Shown here: piece after piece, positions 59,836 to 64,000 of the stretch
Layout: each line of letters opens with the position of its first letter
Numbering within the stretch: position 1 is the stretch's first letter
Origin: Neiella holothuriorum
GTDB lineage: Bacteria > Pseudomonadota > Gammaproteobacteria > Enterobacterales > Neiellaceae
NCBI RefSeq assembly: GCF_019457915.1
Contig: NZ_JAHZSS010000020.1
Span: 31,421-95,420 of the forward strand
Direction: 5' to 3'
Length of the DNA stretch: 64,000 nt
Made by a program: the position numbers and the translations under genes
The notes under the pieces: generated by a model
The model's input: the letters and a program-made list of their open reading frames with translations, nothing else
What the model was told of the DNA's origin: nothing
Databases searched by the model: none

Positions 59836-60243
59836 ATGCGTTTAACTGTGTTGCCATTGCAACAGATTACCCCTGAATTATGCCAAGACCTAACAAAACT
59901 GCCATTGCCCGATGCGGTGCAAGAGGTTGAAGCCTGGTTACAGCAATTGATTGACGATGAAAGTCGACAGTGTTGGTTGGCGCGCTTTAACGACAAATAC
60001 ATTGGCTTACTGGTGTTGTCGATGGCTGATGTCGTTACTGTGGAGTGGCTTGTGGTGCGTGAAGCAACGCGCCGCCGAGGTGTTGGTCGTTATTTGCTGG
60101 AGCAGGCCGAAGCGCAGTATGAACAAACGCTGGTGGTTCGAGCACGAGCCGGTGAGCCGCCACAGTTACAGCGTTTTGGCTTTCTTACCGCGCTAGGTTT
60201 TGCTGAGCTGGAAGATGGTTGCTGGCAGCGACCGTCCAGTTAA
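59836..60243 (+). CDS. panM: PanM-like GNAT protein, aspartate decarboxylase maturation factor
   Basis: A 135-residue GNAT-fold protein. The acetyl-CoA loop EWLVVREATRRRGVGRYLLEQAE is nearly the same as E. coli PanM/PanZ (LRVREVTRRRGVGQYLLEE), and the N- and C-termini match too (MRLTVLPL..., FLTALGFAEL, GCWQ). PanM triggers self-cleavage of PanD, the first step of the coenzyme A branch, and senses CoA. E. coli also has it near rpoH, which supports the call. Confidence 0.88.
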   Translation: MRLTVLPLQQITPELCQDLTKLPLPDAVQEVEAWLQQLIDDESRQCWLARFNDKYIGLLVLSMADVVTVEWLVVREATRRRGVGRYLLEQAEAQYEQTLVVRARAGEPPQLQRFGFLTALGFAELEDGCWQRPSS

Positions 60244-60259
60244 TTGTTCGGCAAGCAAC

Positions 60260-60286
60260 AAAAAAGGCGCCAATCGGCGCCTTTTG
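60260..60286. terminator. Terminator between panM and rpoH
   Basis: A stem AAAAAGGCGCC/GGCGCCTTTT with a T-tract lies between the convergent genes panM and rpoH. Confidence 0.93.
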
Positions 60287-60301
60287 TTCATTGCAACAGC
60301 G

Positions 60302-61159
60302 TTAAGCTGCCATTGCTGCTTTGAGTTTTTTCATCGCGTTCTTTTCAAGCTGTCGAACGCGCTCTGCTGATACGCCATACTTATTGGCCAACTCTTGCAG
60401 CGTGATTTTATTCTCTTCATCAAGCCAGCGAGAGCGAACAATATCTTGGCTACGCTCATCAAGTGACTGCAATGCTTCTGTTAGCGAGCCGTATGCATGT
60501 TGTTGCCAATTGCTGGTTTCAACCTGGCTGGCAACATCTGATGACTTATCTTCCAGATACATCACCGGAGCAAATGAGCCGGTGCTGCTATCATCGTCGT
60601 CGTTTGCCAAATCAAAAGACTGGTCGTGAGAGCTCATCCGAGACTCCATTTCCATGACGTCTTTAGTGCTAACGCCTAGTGCATCGGCTACGGTCGTAAT
60701 TTCGTCTTGGCTAAACCAGCCCAAACGCTTTTTGTTCTTACGCAGGTTGAAGAACAGTTTGCGTTGCGCTTTGGTGGTCGCAACTTTTACGATGCGCCAG
60801 TTGCGCAATACGTATTCGTGAATTTCCGCTTTAATCCAGTGAACAGCAAAGCTCACTAGGCGAACGCCAACCGTAGGGTCAAAACGCTTCACCGCTTTCA
60901 TCAAGCCGACCGTGCCTTCTTGCACTAGGTCCGCTTGTGGTAAACCATAACCAGAATAACCACGGGCAACGTGAACAACAAAACGTAGGTGAGACATCAC
61001 CAAGCCACGTGCGGCTTCCAGAGAGCCGGTTTCTTGCAATTCTTTGGCTAATTCCCGCTCTTCCTCGGCGGTGAGCATAGGCATGCTGTTGACGGTTTGG
61101 ATATAGCCATCCAAGCCACCTTGGGGAACAGTCAGTGCCATTGAAGGAGAAATGCTCAT
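60302..61159 (-). CDS. rpoH: Heat-shock sigma factor sigma-32 (RpoH)
   Basis: A 285-residue sigma-70-family factor. Region 2 ([28 protein letters not shown]), the RpoH box ([10 protein letters not shown]) and the region 4 helix-turn-helix ([26 protein letters not shown]) are intact. I start it at the ATG at 61159 ([14 protein letters not shown]), which fits the E. coli length; the frame runs 15 codons further to 61204, into the CIRCE element, and is unlikely to be translated. GAGG lies 11 nt upstream. A strong sigma-70 promoter with a CIRCE repeat precedes it, which is unusual. Confidence 0.96.
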   Translation of the reverse strand: MSISPSMALTVPQGGLDGYIQTVNSMPMLTAEEERELAKELQETGSLEAARGLVMSHLRFVVHVARGYSGYGLPQADLVQEGTVGLMKAVKRFDPTVGVRLVSFAVHWIKAEIHEYVLRNWRIVKVATTKAQRKLFFNLRKNKKRLGWFSQDEITTVADALGVSTKDVMEMESRMSSHDQSFDLANDDDDSSTGSFAPVMYLEDKSSDVASQVETSNWQQHAYGSLTEALQSLDERSQDIVRSRWLDEENKITLQELANKYGVSAERVRQLEKNAMKKLKAAMAA

Positions 61160-61197
61160 TTGCTGATTGACCTCGTCAAATCGAATTACGTGTAACT

Positions 61198-61224
61198 TTA
61201 GCACTCAAACGTAGCGAGTGCTAA
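61198..61224 (-). promoter_or_regulatory. CIRCE element (HrcA operator) in the rpoH leader
   Basis: TTAGCACTC (61198-61206), 9-nt spacer, GAGTGCTAA (61216-61224): the exact CIRCE consensus, 18 of 18 conserved bases. It begins about 7 nt after the predicted -10 element of rpoH and covers the transcription start. HrcA bound here would block the promoter until heat inactivates it. Nothing in the window encodes HrcA. Confidence 0.92.
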
Positions 61225-61230
61225 AAGCGA

Positions 61231-61259
61231 TCTATACCGAACTCAGACCTGAATTGCAA
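61231..61259 (-). promoter_or_regulatory. Predicted sigma-70 promoter of rpoH
   Basis: Read on the minus strand, TTGCAA (61259-61254) and TATAGA (61236-61231) with a 17-bp spacer. The start would be at about 61225, the edge of the CIRCE repeat. Confidence 0.75.
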
Positions 61260-61326
61260 CGCAAGGTTCCGTTGGCGCTTTAGGGGGCGTGTTGCCTGAA
61301 GCTGACAGCACATCATTTGATTGGAT

Positions 61327-62310
61327 TTATGAGGTTGGTTCAATGGCGCGAATATGTTGCCGTACGGACAGCCAAGAGCCCAGCAAACCCATGCCTGACG
61401 CGATAATGACCATGAACAAGCTTTCGCTAGGAAGTAGCCCTTGTAAGCTAATCGGGTAGTCATACAAACGGGTTAAATGGTTCAGTGCGCTTTCAATCCA
61501 CCACAGCAAGATAGTTGTAACAATCCATGACAAAAAAGCGCCAAACACGCCATACCAGATGCCCGCATAGAGGAATGGCCGCTGAATAAATTGATCCGTG
61601 GCACCGACGAGTTTCATGACTTCAATTTCAGTCTTTCGGCTCAGGATTGACAGCCGGATCGTGTTTCCCACCACCAAAATAACCGACAAGCACAGCAAGG
61701 TTGCCAGTGCGATAAAGGTATCTTCCACTACGGCAACAATGGCATGCAGACGCTCAAGCCACTGGATATCTAATTTGACTAAGCTGACCGGTGCTAACTC
61801 TTCTAAGGCTTCAACCAACAACTTGGCTGCCGATGTGGTTTGGTGAGCCGCCGTCGGCTCAATCACCAATACATCTGGAAGCGGGTTATCGTCGAGGTAA
61901 TTGAGTGCGTTACCAAAGCCGGACGTCTCTTTAAATTCAATCAGCGCGTCATCTTTGCTGTACCAGTCGACTTGCTGAATTTGTTGCCAAGTTTGTAGGT
62001 CGGCAACTAGCTGCTCGACTTGTTCCAGCGCAACGGACTTTTTAAGGAATACTGAAATCTGAGCAGGGCTGCTCCATTTATCGGCAACTTGCGCGCCGTT
62101 TTTACTGACCAAGTAGAATGCTGCGGGTAGCGACAAACTAAAGCCCAAGACCAACATCGTCATGAGCGATGGGCCGGGAGTGCGCCACAAATCACCTAAG
62201 CTGGCAGTGGCTTGCCTAGCGTGACTAATCCACCAACTGACAAGGCGTTGAACGATTGAAAGCTTGCGATCAGAGGCGCCTTGCCCTCGGCGTTCAAATA
62301 GTAAGCTCAT
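61327..62310 (-). CDS. ftsX: Cell-division protein FtsX
   Basis: A 327-residue inner-membrane protein with four membrane segments (about 60-77, 210-235, 255-280, 300-320) and a periplasmic loop (about 78-205) that binds EnvC. It matches FtsX at LWRTPGPSLMTMLVLGFSLSLPAAFYL and the VMKLVGATDQFIQRPFLYAGIWYG block. Its start overlaps the ftsE stop by 4 bp. Confidence 0.96.
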   Translation of the reverse strand: MSLLFERRGQGASDRKLSIVQRLVSWWISHARQATASLGDLWRTPGPSLMTMLVLGFSLSLPAAFYLVSKNGAQVADKWSSPAQISVFLKKSVALEQVEQLVADLQTWQQIQQVDWYSKDDALIEFKETSGFGNALNYLDDNPLPDVLVIEPTAAHQTTSAAKLLVEALEELAPVSLVKLDIQWLERLHAIVAVVEDTFIALATLLCLSVILVVGNTIRLSILSRKTEIEVMKLVGATDQFIQRPFLYAGIWYGVFGAFLSWIVTTILLWWIESALNHLTRLYDYPISLQGLLPSESLFMVIIASGMGLLGSWLSVRQHIRAIEPTS

Positions 62311-62983
62311 AACGAAGGCTCCGCCGCTAAGCCGTCATTGAACATTTGCCCTTCACGCAGCGTCAGGGTGCGGTAGCGCATGCGAGCGATGAGACCTAAA
62401 TCATGGGTGGCGATGAGTACCGCCACATCAACGCGGTTAAACTCTTCGAATAAGCGAAGAATTTCCATTGATAAGGCTGGATCTAAATTACCAGTGGGCT
62501 CATCGGCAAGAATAATTGGTGGCTTATTAACGACTGCGCGGGCAATGCCAACCCGCTGTTGTTCGCCGCCAGATAGCATGCTTGGCAATAAACGAGCTTT
62601 GTCGAGCAGGCCAACTTTATCGAGTGCCGCCGCCACGCGTCGTCGAATTTCTTGGTGAGAATAACCTTCAATGACCATGGGTAGCGCGACATTGTCGAAT
62701 ACAGGGCGGTCGGTGAGTAGCCGATGATCTTGAAAGATAATGCCAATATCGCGGCGCACATAAGGAATATGGCGGCGTGTTACCGTATTTAAGCTATGAC
62801 CGTTGATAAACACATTGCCGTTGGTTGGACGTTCTAACAGCGCAATGAGTTTTAATAAGGTGCTTTTACCCGCGCCAGAATGGCCGGTCAGGAATGCCAT
62901 TTCGCCCTTTTTCAGGTGAAAGCTGACATTCTTGAGCGCGTGATGGCCGGAGCCGTAGACCTTATCAACGTTATCAAAGCGTA

Positions 62984-62987
<4 letters not shown>
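62307..62987 (-). CDS. ftsE: Cell-division ATPase FtsE
   Basis: A 226-residue ABC ATPase that powers FtsX and EnvC to activate septal amidases. Walker A GHSGAGKSTLLK, signature LSGGEQQRVGIARAV and Walker B IILADEPTGNLDP are intact. Overlaps ftsX and ftsY by 4 bp each. Confidence 0.98.

Positions 62988-64000
<1,013 letters not shown>

Noticed and set aside
61160..61204. Upstream 15 codons of the rpoH frame
   Set aside because: They run into the CIRCE element; the ATG at 61159 gives the family length.

Overview
The window is ordinary chromosomal DNA from a Gammaproteobacterium, most likely a marine Alteromonadales-like lineage. The evidence is gene content and synteny: cpxP divergent from cpxRA with fieF beyond cpxP; trmL, gpsA, secB, yibN, gpmI, envC; panM next to rpoH, ftsX, ftsE, ftsY; plus FabV, LuxS, RsmJ and a TPP-riboswitch thiamine operon. 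I saw no phage, insertion sequence, CRISPR array, rRNA or tRNA. The genus assignment is inference.

Region 0-5 kb: a DUF98 chorismate-lyase-like protein, an SLC13/DASS carboxylate transporter, a DUF4202 protein, and an alkylation-repair pair (an Ada-AlkA fusion translationally coupled to Ogt). Region 5-12.5 kb: the thiamine operon thiC, thiDE (fusion), thiS, thiG, thiH, a small unknown zinc-ribbon gene, and thiF, behind a promoter and a TPP riboswitch. Region 12.5-17.3 kb: a LysE exporter, oxidative-stress genes (glutathione peroxidase, MsrA), a voltage-gated-type K+ channel, and several small or unknown genes. Region 17.3-26.2 kb: a very large EvgS/BvgS-like hybrid kinase, divergent from a secreted solute-binding-like protein, an outer-membrane porin and a membrane diguanylate cyclase. 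Region 26.2-42.5 kb: Gor, PrlC, a second hybrid kinase, RsmJ, an MCP, a Bcr/CflA efflux pump, FabV, a GAF kinase and an M49-like lipoprotein peptidase. Region 42.5-50.4 kb: two alpha/beta hydrolases, LuxS, FieF, the Cpx system and TrmL. Region 50.4-64 kb: a TPR-GGDEF giant protein, the gpsA-secB-yibN and gpmI-envC genes, a CRP-box-preceded microprotein, PanM, RpoH, FtsX, FtsE and FtsY (cut by the window edge).

Most notable: (1) a perfect 9-N9-9 CIRCE inverted repeat lies over the predicted start of the rpoH transcript, suggesting HrcA control of sigma-32; (2) a 1.07k-residue protein joins a decayed STAND-type ATPase, TPR-like repeats, a GAF-like region and an intact GGDEF domain; (3) a hybrid kinase ends in an HPt-like domain with Asn where the phospho-accepting His should be; (4) a Cys4 zinc-ribbon protein of unknown role sits in the thiamine operon; (5) ftsY carries a pure 6-bp tandem repeat coding (Glu-Pro)n at the window edge; (6) a perfect CRP-type palindrome precedes a 48-residue orphan gene; (7) a 10-bp inverted repeat overlaps the predicted fabV promoter. 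None of these is proven to be a new system; the rpoH CIRCE and the TPR-GGDEF protein are the best candidates.
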